Shown: in pieces, positions 6,572 through 14,670 of the stretch | Layout: each line of letters opens with the position of its first letter | Numbering within the stretch: position 1 is the stretch's first letter | Assembly (NCBI RefSeq): GCF_022230925.1 | Contig: NZ_JAKKFH010000028.1 | Coordinates: 1-37,363, forward strand | Reading direction: 5' to 3' | From: Micromonospora alfalfae | GTDB lineage: Bacteria > Actinomycetota > Actinomycetes > Mycobacteriales > Micromonosporaceae | Length of the DNA stretch: 37,363 nt | Notes under the pieces: model-generated | The model's database searches: none | Seen by the model: only the letters and a program-made list of their open reading frames with translations | Told to the model about the DNA's origin: nothing | Position numbers and translations under genes: made by a program

Positions 6572-7656
6572 GGGAACACCACCACCGAGCGGAGCACGTC
6601 GCCGTTGTGCATCCGGTCGAAGGCGTTCTCGACCTGGTCGAGCGCGATCTCCTCGGTGACGAACGCGTCCAGGTCGAGCCGGCCCTGCAGGTACAGCTCG
6701 GTGAGCATCGGGAAGTCCCGGCTGGGCAGGCAGTCGCCGTACCAACTGGACTTGAGAGCGCCGCCACGACCGAAGACGTCCAGCAGCGGCAGCTCGACCT
6801 GCATCTGCGGGGTCGGCACGCCGACCAGCACCACGGTGCCGGCCAGGTCGCGAGCGTAGAACGCCTGCTTCCACGTCTCCGGTCGGCCCACCGCGTCGAT
6901 CACCACGTCGGCGCCGAAGCCGCCGGTAGCGGCGCGGATCGCCTCGACCGGGTCGGTCTCGGACGCGTTCACCGTGTGGGTGGCGCCGAACTTGCGGGCC
7001 CAGTCGAGCTTGCGGCTGTCGGTGTCCACAGCGACGATCGTGGTGGCGCCGGCGAGGAGCGCACCGGCGACCGCCGCGTCCCCGACGCCGCCGCAGCCGA
7101 TCACCGCGACCGAGTCGCCCCGCGTGACGTTTCCGGTGTTCATCGCCGCACCCAGCCCGGCCATCACCCCGCAGCCCAGCAGACCCACGGCGGCGGGTCG
7201 GGCCGCCGGGTCGACCTTGGTGCACTGCCCGGCGTGCACAAGGGTCTTCTCGGCGAACGCCCCGATGCCCAGCGCCGGAGCGAGTTCGGTGCCGTCGGTG
7301 AGGGTCATCCGCTGCGTGGCGTTGTGGGTGTTGAAGCAGTACCAGGGCCGACCCCGGCGGCAGGCCCGGCAGACCCCGCAGACCGCCCGCCAGTTGAGCA
7401 CCACGAAATCGCCCGGGGCGACGTCGGTGACGCCCTCGCCGACCTGCTCCACGATGCCCGCCGCCTCGTGACCGAGCAGGAACGGGTAGTCGTCGTTGAT
7501 GCCACCCTCGCGATAGTGCAGATCGGTGTGGCATACACCGCACGACTGAATCCGGACGATCGCCTCACCGGGCCCGGGATCGGGCACCACGATGGTGGTG
7601 ACCTCGACCGGTGCGCCCTTGCTGCGGGAGATGACTCCCCGGACTTCCTGGCTCAC
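6568..7656 (-). CDS. mscR: S-(hydroxymethyl)mycothiol dehydrogenase (mycothiol-dependent formaldehyde dehydrogenase)
   Basis: A 362-residue zinc-dependent medium-chain dehydrogenase that oxidises the mycothiol-formaldehyde adduct with NAD+ (and can reduce S-nitrosomycothiol). The catalytic zinc region CGVCHTDLHYREGG and GHEAAG, the structural zinc site C-x2-C-x2-C-x7-C (CGVCRACRRGRPWYC), and the cofactor loop GCGGVGDAAVAGA are all intact. The extended match to actinobacterial MscR, including the C-terminus with VENAFDRMHNGDVLRSVV, supports the specific call. The start is GTG at 7656, with AGGAGG six bases upstream. The gene heads a two-gene operon with the MBL hydrolase. Confidence 0.88.
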   Translation of the reverse strand: MSQEVRGVISRSKGAPVEVTTIVVPDPGPGEAIVRIQSCGVCHTDLHYREGGINDDYPFLLGHEAAGIVEQVGEGVTDVAPGDFVVLNWRAVCGVCRACRRGRPWYCFNTHNATQRMTLTDGTELAPALGIGAFAEKTLVHAGQCTKVDPAARPAAVGLLGCGVMAGLGAAMNTGNVTRGDSVAVIGCGGVGDAAVAGALLAGATTIVAVDTDSRKLDWARKFGATHTVNASETDPVEAIRAATGGFGADVVIDAVGRPETWKQAFYARDLAGTVVLVGVPTPQMQVELPLLDVFGRGGALKSSWYGDCLPSRDFPMLTELYLQGRLDLDAFVTEEIALDQVENAFDRMHNGDVLRSVVVFP

Positions 7657-7840
7657 TTCGCCTCCTGCTGGTGGTCTGCGGCAGGGCCGGGCGCCGGGTG
7701 GGCGGATGTGCCACGGGCTCGGCGGTGGGCCCCCGGCGAACCTACCGCGACCACCACGGCCAGCCCAGTCGGCCCGGCGGGTTATCGCGGGCGGTCCGGG
7801 GTACGCGGGCGGCATTCGACAACGGCCGACGGGAGTGACA

Positions 7841-8260
7841 ATGAAATCCGCGCACCTGCCACTGCGGGTCAGTATCGGCGCGTACTTCCTCAACTCGGGT
7901 CTAGGCAAGCGCACCCTGGAGGGGACCGCGGCGGAGGGCCTGCACGGGATGGCGGTCGCCGCCATGCCCCAGCTCGGTCAGCTGGAACCGGCGCGCTTCG
8001 CCAAGCTGCTGTCGTACTCGGAGATCGCCCTGGGGGCCGCGCTGATCGCGCCGTTCGTCCCGGCGCCCCTGGTCGGGCTCGGCCTGACCGCGTTCGGCGC
8101 GGGCCTGGTGCAGCTGTACCTGAAGACGCCGGGGATGCGCGAGCCCGGCAGCATCCGTCCGACCCAGCAGGGCTCGGGGCTGGCCAAGGACGTCTGGCTG
8201 GTCGGTGCGGGGCTGACCCTGGTGCTGGAGGGGCTGACCCACGGCCGTCGGCGCGGCTGA
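7841..8260 (+). CDS. DoxX-like small membrane protein
   Basis: A 139-residue protein with about four hydrophobic segments, resembling DoxX/DoxD-like membrane proteins. Visible features are LRVSIGAYFLNSGLGKRTL at the N-terminus, YSEIALGAALIAPFVPAPLVGLGLTAFG in the middle, and KDVWLVGAGLTLVLEGL near the end. ATG at 7841 has GGGAG upstream. The LtrA-like gene follows 26 bp later in the same direction, so the two are probably cotranscribed. No catalytic residues are apparent. Confidence 0.65.
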   Translation: MKSAHLPLRVSIGAYFLNSGLGKRTLEGTAAEGLHGMAVAAMPQLGQLEPARFAKLLSYSEIALGAALIAPFVPAPLVGLGLTAFGAGLVQLYLKTPGMREPGSIRPTQQGSGLAKDVWLVGAGLTLVLEGLTHGRRRG

Positions 8261-8286
8261 CCTGGCGGGTGGCCTGAGGAGCTTCG

Positions 8287-9468
8287 GTGACCCAGCCTCG
8301 GTCCGTGCGGCCGTTCTACCGGCCGATGCGGCCACGTCGTCGCGACGAGCCGCACCGCGCGGCCACGCCGCTGGAACTCTTCTTCGACCTGTGTTTCGTG
8401 GTGGCGGTGTCCCAGGCCGCCGCCAACCTGCACCACGCCGTCTCCGAGGATCAGCTCGGCCACGCGCTGACCAGGTACCTGTTGGTCTTCTTCGCGATCT
8501 GGTGGTCGTGGATGAACTTCACCTGGTTCGCCTCGGCCTACGACACCGACGACGACCTCTACCGGATCGCGACGCTGGTGCAGATCGCCGGTGCGTTGAT
8601 CATCGCCGCCGGCGTGCCCCGCGCGTTCACCGACGGCGATTTCAGCGTCATCACGTACGGCTACGTGGTGATGCGGATCGCGCTCGTGGTGCAGTGGTGC
8701 CGGGCCGCCGCCGGGGACCCGGCGCACCGCCCGGCGGCCCAGCGGTACGCGATCGGCGTCACCGTCGTCCAGCTCGGCTGGCTGCTCCGGCTGGCCCTGC
8801 CGCCGGGGTGGGAGACCGCGGCGTTGCTGCTGCTGATCGTGGCCGACCTGCTGGTGCCGGCGGTGGCCGAGCGCCCGGGGATGACTCCCTGGCATCCGCG
8901 ACACATCACCGAACGGTACGGGCTGTTCACCCTGATCGTGCTCGGTGACGTGGTGCTGGCCACGTCGGTGGCCATCCAGACCGGCGTGGACGCCGGCGAC
9001 CGTCGTCTCTGGTCGCTGGCGGCGGCGGCCACCGTGATCGTCTTCGCCCTGTGGTGGCTCTACTTCGACCGGCCGATCGAGGCGCCCGCCCGGCTGCCGT
9101 ACTCCCTGGTCTGGGGGTATGGCCACTACCTGATCTTCGCGGCGGTCGCCGCGGTCGGCGCGGGCCTGAACGTGTCGGTGGACCACGAACGGCACCTCGC
9201 GCACATCTCGGGCCGGACCGCCGGGTACGCGGTGGCCGTCCCGATCGCCGTCTTCCTGCTCACCGTCTGGGTGCTGCACGTACGCCGGCACCAGCACGGA
9301 GTGGTGGTCGTCGCCTTCCCGGTCGTCGCGCTGGTGGCACTGCTCGCGCCACTCGGCCCGGCCCCGGTGTACGCGATGGCGGCGCTGCTGGTCGCCCTCG
9401 TGGCGTTGACCATCCTGTTGCGCCACCGCGACGTCGGCCCGAGCGCAACGGCGGCCGGCCCGGCCTGA
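8287..9468 (+). CDS. Low temperature requirement A (LtrA)-family membrane protein
   Basis: A 393-residue polytopic membrane protein with roughly ten to twelve hydrophobic segments. The family-typical start is present: RRDEPHRAATPLELFFDLCFVVAV, followed by LLVFFAIWWSWMNFTWFASAYDTDD. HITERYGLFTLIVLGDVVLA about midway is also characteristic. GTG at 8287 is preceded by GAGGAG. LtrA is named for a Listeria cold-growth phenotype; its biochemical activity is not established. The gene converges on the SDR gene ending at 9476, with only 7 bp between the stop codons. Confidence 0.85.
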   Translation: MTQPRSVRPFYRPMRPRRRDEPHRAATPLELFFDLCFVVAVSQAAANLHHAVSEDQLGHALTRYLLVFFAIWWSWMNFTWFASAYDTDDDLYRIATLVQIAGALIIAAGVPRAFTDGDFSVITYGYVVMRIALVVQWCRAAAGDPAHRPAAQRYAIGVTVVQLGWLLRLALPPGWETAALLLLIVADLLVPAVAERPGMTPWHPRHITERYGLFTLIVLGDVVLATSVAIQTGVDAGDRRLWSLAAAATVIVFALWWLYFDRPIEAPARLPYSLVWGYGHYLIFAAVAAVGAGLNVSVDHERHLAHISGRTAGYAVAVPIAVFLLTVWVLHVRRHQHGVVVVAFPVVALVALLAPLGPAPVYAMAALLVALVALTILLRHRDVGPSATAAGPA

Positions 9469-9475
9469 ACCGCTG

Positions 9476-10384
9476 TCACGCCACCTCGCGGGCCGGGTCG
9501 GCGAGGGTGTCGGCGGGGCGTTGCGCGGGGACGGCGGGGGCGGTCGCCGGGCGGACCACGCCCCGGTTCAGGCCGGTGACCAGGAGCCGGTTGTAGGAGG
9601 CCGGCAAGGCCCGGGCCAGCAGATCGGGCAACTTCGCCGACCAGCCGATCAACACCCGGCCCCGACGTCGCTCGACGCCACGCAGGATCACCTCGGCGGC
9701 CCGCTCCGGCGCGATGGTCAGCAGCTTCTCGAACTGCGCCCGACCGGCCGCGTACTCGTCGTGGGAGACGCCGCTGCCGATCCGGGCGTTCTCGGTGATC
9801 CGGGTGCGGATGCCGCCGGGATGCACCGAGGTCACCCCGATCCCGTCGTCGACCAGCTCGTGGCGCAGCGCCTCGGTGAAGCCGCGCACGGCGAACTTGC
9901 TCGCCGCGTACGCGGTCTGCCCGGCCGGCGCGATCAGCCCGAACAGGCTGGAGATGTTGACCAGGTGCGCGCCCGGCTCGGCCCGGAGGGTGGGCAGCAG
10001 CGCGTGGGTCAGCTGCGCCACTGCCCGGAAGTTGACGTCGATCACCCAGCTGAACTCGTCGAACGTCACCTGGTCGAACCGGCCGCCGAGGCCCACGCCG
10101 GCGTTGTTGATCAGCAGGCGTACCCGGGGGTGCCGCTGGCCGATCTCCGCGGCCACCTGGGCGGTGGCGGTCTGGTCGGCGAGGTCCACCAGGTACGTGG
10201 CGAGCTGACGATCCGGGTGGTCGGCGCGGATCGCGGTGGTGACCGCGTCCAGCCGCTCGGCGTCGCGGTCCAGCAGGACCAGATCGGTGCCTCGGCGGGC
10301 CAAGGCGTGGGCCAGCGCGGCGCCGATGCCACTGGCCGCCCCGGTGACCACCGCTGTCGCGCCGGCGAAGTCGAACCTCTGCAC
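9476..10384 (-). CDS. Short-chain dehydrogenase/reductase paired with the EthA-like monooxygenase
   Basis: A 302-residue classical SDR. Motifs in order: cofactor loop TGAASGIG near residue 13, NNAGVG near residue 90, Ser in NISSLFG, and the catalytic YAASK. VHPGGIRT follows, and a C-terminal extension holds a hydrophobic stretch (LPDLLARALPASYNRLLV), typical of SDRs that act on lipophilic substrates. GTG at 10384 has GAGGAG seven bases upstream. It lies 22 bp downstream of the monooxygenase gene, so the two likely form an operon in which a ketone or alcohol is interconverted next to Baeyer-Villiger oxidation. Confidence 0.85.
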   Translation of the reverse strand: MQRFDFAGATAVVTGAASGIGAALAHALARRGTDLVLLDRDAERLDAVTTAIRADHPDRQLATYLVDLADQTATAQVAAEIGQRHPRVRLLINNAGVGLGGRFDQVTFDEFSWVIDVNFRAVAQLTHALLPTLRAEPGAHLVNISSLFGLIAPAGQTAYAASKFAVRGFTEALRHELVDDGIGVTSVHPGGIRTRITENARIGSGVSHDEYAAGRAQFEKLLTIAPERAAEVILRGVERRRGRVLIGWSAKLPDLLARALPASYNRLLVTGLNRGVVRPATAPAVPAQRPADTLADPAREVA

Positions 10385-10406
10385 GATCCTGCTCCTCTGC
10401 TGGCGG

Positions 10407-11915
10407 TTACCGATGCTCGGACGCGACGGGACGCGGGGTGCGGTCGCGCACGAACACCCCGCCGGCCCGCGAGAACCGCACACCCTCGTCGGTGAGCCGG
10501 CCGTGCCGCATCAGCAACACGTCGCGGGCGTAGTTCTGGTGCAGTCGCCACGGCGCTGTCGCACCCTGCTTGGGCAGCGTGTCGACGGCGCGCAGCACGT
10601 AGCCGGAGCGCAGATCGATCAGTGGCACCCGCTCGGCGTCGGGCGGCGGGAGCGGGGTGACGACGTGCTGACCGGTGCGGTCCAGGTGCCGCAGCAGTCG
10701 GCAGACATAGCCGGCGACCAGGTCGGCCTTGAGCGTCCACGACGCGTTGGTGTAGCCGAGGGTCAGCGCGAAGTTCGGCACACCGGAGAGCATCATGCCC
10801 TTGTAGGCCACGGTGTTCGGCAGATCGACGTCCACGCCGTCGACCCGCAGCGTCAGGCCACCGAGGGCGAGCAGGTTGAGCCCGGTCGCGGTGACCACGA
10901 TGTCGGCGGGCACCTCCGCGCCGGAGGCCAGTCGGACACCGTTCGCCGTGAAGGTGTCGATGGTGTCGGTGACCACCGACGCGCTGCCCGCACGCACCGC
11001 CGCGAACAGGTCGCCGTCGGGTGCCACGCAGAGCCGCTGGTCCCAGGGGTCGTAGCGGGGCGAGAAGTGCCTGTCGACGTCGTACCCCACCGGGAGCATG
11101 CCCCGCGCGGCCCGGCGCAGCACCCGCTTCACCAGGCCTGGCGCACGCCGGCTGAGCTGGAAGGTGACGGTGGACAGCAGCACGTTCTTCCAGCGCACCA
11201 CCGGATACGCGGCCTTCGCCGGCAGCCAACGCCGCAGCGCGTCGGCCAGGCGGTCGCGGGCGGGCCGCGCCAGAATGTACGTCGGTGAGCGCTGGAGCAT
11301 TGTCACGTGCGCGGCCCGCTGCGCCATCGCCGGCACCAGTGTCACCGCCGTGGCGCCGCTGCCGATCACCACCACCCGCTTGTCGCTGTGGTCGAGGTCG
11401 TCGGGCCAGCGCTGTGGGTGCACCAACCGTCCGGCGTACGCGTCGACACCGGGCAGGGGCGGGGTGTAACCCTCGTCGTAGCGGTAGTAGCCGGTGCAGG
11501 CGAAGAGGAACGAGCAGGTCAGCACCACTGTTTCGGCGGTGTCGGTGCGCTCGGCGTGCACCGTCCAGCGGGCGGTGTCGCTGTCCCACTCGGCGCGCAG
11601 CACCCGGTGGCGGAAGCGGATGTGCCGCGGCACGTCGTACTCCCGGGCGGTCTCGCGCACGTACTCCCTGATGGTCGTGCCGTCGGCGATGGCCTTCGGC
11701 GCGGTCCACGGCTTGAACGAGTAGCCGAGGGTGAACATGTCCGAGTCGGAGCGGATGCCCGGGTAGCGAAACAGGTCCCAGGTGCCGCCGATGGCGTCGC
11801 GCGCCTCCAGCACCGCGTACGTCTTGTCGGGGCAGTCGCGACGAAGGTGGCAGGCGGCGCCGATGCCGGACAGGCCGGCGCCGATGATCAGCACGTCGAG
11901 GTGGTCGGAGGCCAT
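10407..11915 (-). CDS. ethA: EthA-type Baeyer-Villiger (FAD-dependent) monooxygenase
   Basis: A 502-residue flavoprotein monooxygenase, NADPH- and O2-dependent, expected to insert oxygen next to ketones or to oxidise thio compounds. The FAD loop GAGLSGIG is near residue 12, GGTWDLFRYPGIRSDSD follows, the Baeyer-Villiger fingerprint is present with Tyr for Phe (YAGRLVHPQRWP), and the NADP loop is VVIGSGATAVTL. Many stretches (AYKGMMLSGVPN, GYTNASWTLKADLV, PWRLHQNYARD) match Mycobacterium EthA from memory. ATG at 11915 has GGAGGAA close upstream. Unlike ethA in mycobacteria, no TetR/EthR gene lies next to it. The SDR follows in the same operon. Confidence 0.85.
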   Translation of the reverse strand: MASDHLDVLIIGAGLSGIGAACHLRRDCPDKTYAVLEARDAIGGTWDLFRYPGIRSDSDMFTLGYSFKPWTAPKAIADGTTIREYVRETAREYDVPRHIRFRHRVLRAEWDSDTARWTVHAERTDTAETVVLTCSFLFACTGYYRYDEGYTPPLPGVDAYAGRLVHPQRWPDDLDHSDKRVVVIGSGATAVTLVPAMAQRAAHVTMLQRSPTYILARPARDRLADALRRWLPAKAAYPVVRWKNVLLSTVTFQLSRRAPGLVKRVLRRAARGMLPVGYDVDRHFSPRYDPWDQRLCVAPDGDLFAAVRAGSASVVTDTIDTFTANGVRLASGAEVPADIVVTATGLNLLALGGLTLRVDGVDVDLPNTVAYKGMMLSGVPNFALTLGYTNASWTLKADLVAGYVCRLLRHLDRTGQHVVTPLPPPDAERVPLIDLRSGYVLRAVDTLPKQGATAPWRLHQNYARDVLLMRHGRLTDEGVRFSRAGGVFVRDRTPRPVASEHR

Positions 11916-11988
11916 CGCGTTCCTCCATCCGGGGCGGTGATCGGACGATAACACCGCACCCGGACGGCCGAAAGTTGTCGCGAGAGCC

Positions 11989-12444
11989 CTAGGACGCCCG
12001 GGTGAAGGTCATGATCCAGTTGGTCTCCCAGGTCTGCTCGCCGTCAACCGAGAACGCCTGCTCCCAGCGGGCGGTGGTAGCGCTGATGTCGGACCAGATG
12101 AACCGGCACCGGACCGGCCGCCCCTCGTGCTGGTCGTCGGCGTAGAAGCGGCCCACCCCGTCGACGAAGCGGCCCACCATCGGCGGCAGTCCCAGCACCC
12201 CGTCCACGCTGCTCATCCAGTAGATCGACCACTGCTCGCGAGCCGGGTCGAAGATCCGGACGGTAGCCCCAGCGGAGCCCTTGGTCGGGAACGTGATCTC
12301 GTCGAAGTGACCGCCACCGGCGAAGAACCCGTGCGCCACCGACACCCCCGGGAACTCCTCCCACTCGTCGGAGCCGACCAGCCGCTTGCGCAGCCGCCGG
12401 TTGACAACGTTCCAGGTGCCCACAAAGAAGTCGAAGTCGCCCAT
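11989..12444 (-). CDS. Conserved protein of lipocalin-like (DUF1579-like) appearance
   Basis: A 151-residue protein with regularly alternating beta-strands: DFDFFVGTWNVVNRRL at the start, then GATVRIFDPAREQWSIYWMSS, GRFYADDQHEGRPVRCRFIWSDI, and a closing WEQAFSVDGEQTWETNWIMTF. This is the look of a small beta-barrel that binds a hydrophobic ligand, similar to DUF1579 and SRPBCC-neighbour proteins. Its ATG at 12444 overlaps the stop of the upstream gene by one base (TGATG), so translation is coupled. With that gene it is divergent from a WYL regulator. No function can be assigned. Confidence 0.7.
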   Translation of the reverse strand: MGDFDFFVGTWNVVNRRLRKRLVGSDEWEEFPGVSVAHGFFAGGGHFDEITFPTKGSAGATVRIFDPAREQWSIYWMSSVDGVLGLPPMVGRFVDGVGRFYADDQHEGRPVRCRFIWSDISATTARWEQAFSVDGEQTWETNWIMTFTRAS

Positions 12445-12923
12445 CAGCGGCCCACCGGCCCTTCCGCTCGCGTGTCACGCAGATAATTGATCAGATTCGG
12501 ACTCTCCGGCAGCAGCATGTGCCGGACCCAGGCGGCCCGCTCGTGTTCCAGAACCGCCAACTCCCAGACGCAGCCCATCGCTGGGCGGCGCAGGCGGACG
12601 AAGTGTGCCGGGTCGTCGTCGGGACAGTCCAGCGCCGGCTGCCCGGCCGCGGCGACACGGATCTCCACCGCGTTGTCCCACACCCAGGTGTACGCCAGCA
12701 GATAGGCGCCGGTGTCCGCGCCCCGGTGCAGCACCACCCACCCGGCGGCCGGGGTGCCGTCGTCGACGATGTCGGCCAGCAGCGCGGGCAGCAGGTCGTA
12801 CGCGGCCTTTTCCACCTCCGGCTCGATGGGTCGATCCGGCTGGTCGACGTGGTAGCGCTTGAGCTGCCGACCGTCCACCATGATCGGTCCCGGCGTTCTC
12901 AGTTCCTTGTCGCGAAAAGCCAT
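12444..12923 (-). CDS. Conserved hypothetical protein, first gene of a pair controlled by the WYL regulator
   Basis: A 159-residue soluble protein with no motif I recognise. Visible features are an N-terminal RQLKRYHVD, an acidic middle with GWVVLHRGADTGAYLLAYTWVWDN, and MGCVWELAVLEHERAAWVRHMLLPES near the C-terminus. ATG at 12923 lacks a good ribosome-binding site; a TTG at 12953 in the same frame lies inside the operator and is unlikely to be used. The next gene starts within its stop codon. The palindrome at 12947-12963 probably controls both directions. Confidence 0.7.
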   Translation of the reverse strand: MAFRDKELRTPGPIMVDGRQLKRYHVDQPDRPIEPEVEKAAYDLLPALLADIVDDGTPAAGWVVLHRGADTGAYLLAYTWVWDNAVEIRVAAAGQPALDCPDDDPAHFVRLRRPAMGCVWELAVLEHERAAWVRHMLLPESPNLINYLRDTRAEGPVGR

Positions 12924-12946
12924 GCCGGGACGGTACGACCGGTCCC

Positions 12947-12963
12947 CTGACAACTAGTGTCAG
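12947..12963. promoter_or_regulatory. Palindromic operator between the WYL regulator and its divergent operon
   Basis: CTGACA-ACTAG-TGTCAG, a perfect 6-bp dyad with a 5-bp centre, 4 bp before the regulator's GTG and 23 bp before the divergent ATG. TAGTGT within it (12955-12960) would serve as a -10 box for a leaderless regulator mRNA, so protein bound here should block the promoter. Confidence 0.6.
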
Positions 12964-12967
12964 TGAA

Positions 12968-13945
12968 GTGCGAGCCAGTCGACTTCTCTCCGTCCTGATG
13001 CTGCTCCAGTCGCACGGGCGGTTGACCGCCGCGCAGCTCGCCGAGCGGTTGGCCGTCTCCCCCCGCACCATCTACCGGGACGTCGAGTCGCTGCACGCCG
13101 CCGGCATCCCGCTCTACGGCGAAGCCGGGCACGCTGGCGGCTACCAACTGGTCGACGGCTGGCGGACCCGACTGACCGGGCTGACCGCCGAGGAGGCCGA
13201 CCGGCTGTTCCTCGCCGGGCTGCCCGGCCCCGCCGACGAGTTGGGCTACGGCGACGTCGTGGCGGCGCTGCAACTCAAGCTGCACGCCGCGCTCCCCGCG
13301 CCGCTGCGGGACCGGGCGACCCGACTGCAACAACGCTTCCACCTGGACACTCCCGGGTGGTACGCCGACGGCGACGCCTCCCCCGAGCTGGCCCGCACGG
13401 CCGAGGCGGTCTGGCGGCAGCACCGCGTCGAGGTGCGCTACCGCGGCTGGAACGGCGAGGTGACCCGGGTCCTGGAGCCGTACGGCCTGGTGCTCAAGGG
13501 CGGCCGTTGGTATGTGGTGGCCGACCAGCCCGGCCGGGGCGCGCCGGCGACCTACCGGGTCAACCAGATCCTCGCGTTGACCCCACTGGCGCAGGAGTTC
13601 GACCGACCCGCCGACTTCGACCTGCCGTCCTGGTGGCGGGCGCACGTGGTGCAGTTCCGGGCCCGACTGCACCGCGACGAGGCCCACGTCCGGCTCTCCC
13701 CCGCCGGGCGGGAACGGCTGCGCGAGGTCGGCAGCGATCCGGTGGTGACAGCGATGGACAGCAGCGCCGGGCCACCGGACGCGCGGGGCTGGGTGACCGC
13801 GGTGCTGCCGATCGAGTCGCTCACCCACGCCCACGGTGACCTGCTGCGCCTCGGCGCCGACGTCGAGGTGCTGACCCCGGTGGCGCTGCGCGAACGGCTG
13901 GCCGCCACCTCCGCCGGGCTCGCCGCGCTCTACTCCCCCGCCTGA
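12968..13945 (+). CDS. WYL-domain (YafY/DeoR-type) transcriptional regulator
   Basis: A 325-residue regulator. Residues 1-55 form a winged HTH: RASRLLSVLMLLQSHGRLTAAQLAERLAVSPRTIYRDVESLHAAGIPL, with GHAGGYQL as the wing. The middle holds a WYL-type ligand domain (VEVRYRGWNGEVTRVLEPYGLVLKGGRWYVVAD) followed by the C-terminal WCX-like extension. Such proteins repress or activate their divergent neighbours in response to a small ligand or single-stranded nucleic acid. GTG at 12968 is only a few bases downstream of the putative -10 box, so the message may be leaderless. A hairpin follows the stop codon. Confidence 0.88.
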   Translation: MRASRLLSVLMLLQSHGRLTAAQLAERLAVSPRTIYRDVESLHAAGIPLYGEAGHAGGYQLVDGWRTRLTGLTAEEADRLFLAGLPGPADELGYGDVVAALQLKLHAALPAPLRDRATRLQQRFHLDTPGWYADGDASPELARTAEAVWRQHRVEVRYRGWNGEVTRVLEPYGLVLKGGRWYVVADQPGRGAPATYRVNQILALTPLAQEFDRPADFDLPSWWRAHVVQFRARLHRDEAHVRLSPAGRERLREVGSDPVVTAMDSSAGPPDARGWVTAVLPIESLTHAHGDLLRLGADVEVLTPVALRERLAATSAGLAALYSPA

Positions 13946-13949
13946 ACCG

Positions 13950-13981
13950 CCCCGACCGTCTCCACAGTGGAAGGGTCGGGG
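13950..13981 (+). terminator. Hairpin after the WYL regulator
   Basis: An 8-bp stem CCCCGACC (13950-13957) with GGTCGGGG (13974-13981), with a smaller inner TCCA/TGGA pairing. It lies 4 bp after the regulator's stop codon and separates it from the transporter-like operon. There is no T-run. Confidence 0.55.
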
Positions 13982-14037
13982 GCGTCGATTGTCGTCACGG
14001 TGTGCCACCCTGGGACGGTCATCGATGGTCACCGGAG

Positions 14038-14670
14038 GTGAGGGTCACGCTACGACTGCGCGCACTGGTCGCCGTCCCCGGCACCGGGCCGGTGACCCTC
14101 GACGTTCCCGCCGGCACGCTCGCCGCCCTGGTGGCGCCGCCCCGGTTCGGCACGGCGGTGGCCCGGGTGCTGGCAGGCCTCGCTGCGCCGGTGACCGGTC
14201 GCGTCCTCGTCGGCGAACGGGACGTCACCGGCCTGCCGCCGCCCCGCCGGCAGATCGGCTACGTGCCCGCCGGCGGCGCGCTGCTGCCGCAGCTCACCGT
14301 GCGGCGCAACATCGAGTACGGCCAGCGCAAACGCGAACGGGTGCACGAGGTGGCGAACGACTGGACGGCCACCGTTGTCGACCGGCTCGAGTTGGCGCTC
14401 TCTCTCGCCCTGCTGCCGCACCAGATCTCCGACGCCCAGCGGTTCCGGGTGGCGCTCGCCCGAGCGGCGGCCTGCCTGCCCGAGGTGCTGGTGATCGACC
14501 TGCCGGCCGGTTCGGCGGGCGACAGCCGTCTCGGTGACCTGATGCCTCGCCTCTCGCCGCCGGACGCCCCCGGGGTGGCGGTGCTGGTCTGCACGGCCGA
14601 CCCGGCCACCCTGGCCGAGATACCGGTGCGGCACGAGTTGGTCACCGAGCCGAGCGAGGCGGCTCGATGA
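14038..14670 (+). CDS. Catalytically dead MalK-like ABC protein (pseudo-ATPase)
   Basis: A 210-residue protein aligned along its length with sugar-importer ATPases (GRVLVGERDVTGLPPPRRQIGY; LPQLTVRRNIEYG; RVALARAAACLPEVLVID), yet the working residues are gone. The Walker A position reads APPRFGTA (33-40) with no Lys-Ser/Thr; the Q-loop Gln is Ala78; the signature LSGGQ is ISDAQ (130-134); the Walker B Asp154 is kept but the catalytic Glu is Leu155; the switch His is Ala187 (CTADPA). It also lacks the C-terminal regulatory domain of full MalK. It cannot be a normal ATPase; a structural or sensory role is inferred. Third-position G/C is normal, so it is not a decaying gene. The GTG at 14038 is a guess: GGAG abuts it. 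Its stop overlaps the next ATG by 4 bp. Confidence 0.75.
   Translation: MRVTLRLRALVAVPGTGPVTLDVPAGTLAALVAPPRFGTAVARVLAGLAAPVTGRVLVGERDVTGLPPPRRQIGYVPAGGALLPQLTVRRNIEYGQRKRERVHEVANDWTATVVDRLELALSLALLPHQISDAQRFRVALARAAACLPEVLVIDLPAGSAGDSRLGDLMPRLSPPDAPGVAVLVCTADPATLAEIPVRHELVTEPSEAAR

Noticed and set aside
14038..14670. Dead ABC protein as a plain pseudogene
   Set aside because: The frame is intact, codon bias is normal and it is coupled to the next gene; a decaying gene would show frameshifts or stops.
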